DNA from: an uncultured Collinsella sp. | Lineage (GTDB): Bacteria; Actinomycetota; Coriobacteriia; Coriobacteriales; Coriobacteriaceae | Reading direction: 5' to 3' | NCBI GenBank assembly: GCA_900550185.1 | Contig: URRN01000124.1 | Coordinates: 1-6,174, forward strand | Length of the DNA stretch: 6,174 bases | Shown here: piece by piece, positions 4,881 through 6,174 of the stretch | Layout of the letters: each line of letters opens with the position of its first letter | Numbering within the stretch: the first letter of the stretch is position 1 | Notes under the pieces: model-generated | The model's database searches: none | What the model saw: the letters and a program-made list of their open reading frames with translations, nothing else | What the model was told of the DNA's origin: nothing | Position numbers and translations under genes: made by a program

Positions 4881-6170
4881 CTACTTGCGCAGCGGCTTGG
4901 GCAGTGGAATGCCGGCGGCGATGACGGCGGCGATGATCATGCAGACGATACCCTTGAGTGGGAAGCACATGAGCAGCAGGCCCACGACCATGACCGGCTG
5001 GCGCATGACCGCACCCATCGTCGATGCCGTGCAGACGGCGACGCAAAAGACCGGATCGGCGCCGGTGAGGATGGCAAGGCCATAGCCCAGGCTCACACCC
5101 GAGAAGATAACCGGGAAGAAGTGGCCGCCACGCCAACCAAGGTTGATGAGGGCGGGCGTCAGCATGGCCTTAACAAGACCGGTCGCGATAAGCACGCCGG
5201 CGGGAATGGTCAGATAGGTTTCCATGAGCACATCGGCCTGCGTCTCGCCGGCAAACATGGTGTAGGGTAGGACCGTGCCGCAGATGGCGAGCGCCAAACC
5301 GGCCAGCATGGCCTTGACGACAGGACGCTCCCCTATTGCATGGGCAAGCGCTTCGCTCGCGTGCTCAGAGACAAAGTACAGCCAGCCGCAGATTGTTCCG
5401 ATCAACGACAGAGGGACGAGCCAGGTAAGCTCCAAGTTGCCCACCACGGCAGCCTCGAACCTGGGCATGCCCATGCCGCCGCCCATGAGCTGGCCGAGCA
5501 GCAGGTAGGTGCCCAGGCCGCCGGCAATCGCAATGCCGTAGACCACCGTCTTTTGCGCCTTGGGCAGCTTGATGGTGATCTCGCCGGACGCGGAGCCCTC
5601 GTCGCCGTCGGCACTACCGGCAAGCGGCGCCACAAAGCCAAAGACGGGCGCGGTAAAGAGCGCCGTCAGGACAGCCTGGGTGCCCAGCAGCGTGAGCTCC
5701 CTAAACTCAGCTCCAAAGCGACGCATGCGATCGCCGACCCAGCTGCACAGTCCCGCGATAACGCCGGTCAGGCCGGCCTCCGGTCCAATACTTCCGCCAA
5801 ACAGCAACGGCAGCAGCGCCGCGAGCGAAAGCTTGCCCAGGTTGTCGTACGGGTAGCGCCCGTCTTGCTTAACCTTAGCCATCACCTGGTTGAGGTCATC
5901 GGTCTTGGTGCCTGTCATCTTTTCGTACAGACCGATTAACAGGCCGCCCAGCAGACAGACAAAAAACGGGTACGGCAAAAAGCCAAACGGGCCGCTGGCA
6001 AGCTCGGGCGAAGCGACGCCCAGCGCGTGCGGAATCTCGGTCCATAGATAGTCGATACCGTGCTCCATCGCAAAAAAGAACAGCCAGACCGCGGCACCTG
6101 CGAACGCACCGGTCACGGCAACGCTAACCAAAAACAGCGCGCGGTTTGTGGGTTTGGCAAGGTTGTCCAT
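4881..6170 (-). CDS. ClC-family chloride channel/ion channel protein (Voltage_CLC), variant lacking coupling glutamates
   Basis: This 429-residue polytopic membrane protein has the length and helix pattern of prokaryotic ClC proteins. Family landmarks are GGSIGPEAGL (125-134) at the place of the GREGP selectivity motif, FTAPVFGF (172-179) at the place of the FNAPLAG segment, and GWRGGHFFPVIF (345-356), the counterpart of the GxFxP anion-binding loop. ClC proteins are homodimers in which each subunit conducts anions, either as channels or as anion/proton exchangers. In exchangers the gating glutamate is the third residue of GREGP; here that position is Ile128. The inner proton glutamate that follows the APLAG segment also has no clear equivalent. 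Channel-like, uncoupled transport is therefore more likely than exchange. An acidic loop, roughly 184-197 (SADGDEGSASGE), interrupts the middle. The gene converges on the ABC operon. The ATG at 6170 is only four bases from the window edge, so its ribosome binding site is not visible and an earlier start cannot be excluded. Confidence 0.88.
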   Translation of the reverse strand: MDNLAKPTNRALFLVSVAVTGAFAGAAVWLFFFAMEHGIDYLWTEIPHALGVASPELASGPFGFLPYPFFVCLLGGLLIGLYEKMTGTKTDDLNQVMAKVKQDGRYPYDNLGKLSLAALLPLLFGGSIGPEAGLTGVIAGLCSWVGDRMRRFGAEFRELTLLGTQAVLTALFTAPVFGFVAPLAGSADGDEGSASGEITIKLPKAQKTVVYGIAIAGGLGTYLLLGQLMGGGMGMPRFEAAVVGNLELTWLVPLSLIGTICGWLYFVSEHASEALAHAIGERPVVKAMLAGLALAICGTVLPYTMFAGETQADVLMETYLTIPAGVLIATGLVKAMLTPALINLGWRGGHFFPVIFSGVSLGYGLAILTGADPVFCVAVCTASTMGAVMRQPVMVVGLLLMCFPLKGIVCMIIAAVIAAGIPLPKPLRK

Positions 6171-6174
6171 CGGG

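Noticed and set aside
4604..5085. Plus-strand open frames spanning the permease end and the ClC gene
   Set aside because: They cross two real gene ends in the wrong frame or orientation and show low-complexity Arg/Pro/Ala composition.

Overview
This is a GC-rich bacterial chromosome segment with ordinary, tightly packed genes. There are no RNA genes, mobile elements or CRISPR repeats that I can see. Protein character and base composition suggest an actinobacterium of the class Coriobacteriia (Collinsella-like). That is inference from general resemblance; the window holds no decisive taxonomic marker.

Left part (1-2650), minus strand. prfC (peptide chain release factor 3) reads leftward and ends at a strong stem-loop terminator. 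Its U-rich tail runs straight into a promoter for a second leftward unit: a VUT-family membrane transporter (PF02592, the family that includes queuosine-precursor transporters), followed 9 nt later by the start of a short-chain dehydrogenase/reductase that leaves the window. The transporter has a leader of about 80 nt with a 7-bp hairpin and weak pseudoknot potential next to its Shine-Dalgarno sequence.

Middle part (2595-4790), plus strand, divergent from prfC. A three-gene operon encodes a small GntR-family (YtrA-type) repressor, an ABC transporter ATPase and an ABC-2 type permease. The promoter is overlaid by symmetric GTGTATATA/TATATACAC arms, which form a probable autoregulatory operator. 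The likely logic is that the repressor shuts off its own operon until an envelope stress or inhibitory compound relieves it, and the ABC pair then exports or detoxifies. The true substrate cannot be read from the sequence.

Right part (4881-6170), minus strand, convergent with the ABC operon. A ClC-family membrane protein carries the GSIGPE version of the selectivity motif. It appears to lack both glutamates that couple proton exchange in classical ClC antiporters. No clear terminator separates it from the ABC operon.

I do not see a wholly new system. The items most worth a second look are the operator architecture of the GntR-ABC operon, the structured leader of the VUT gene, and the glutamate-less ClC protein.
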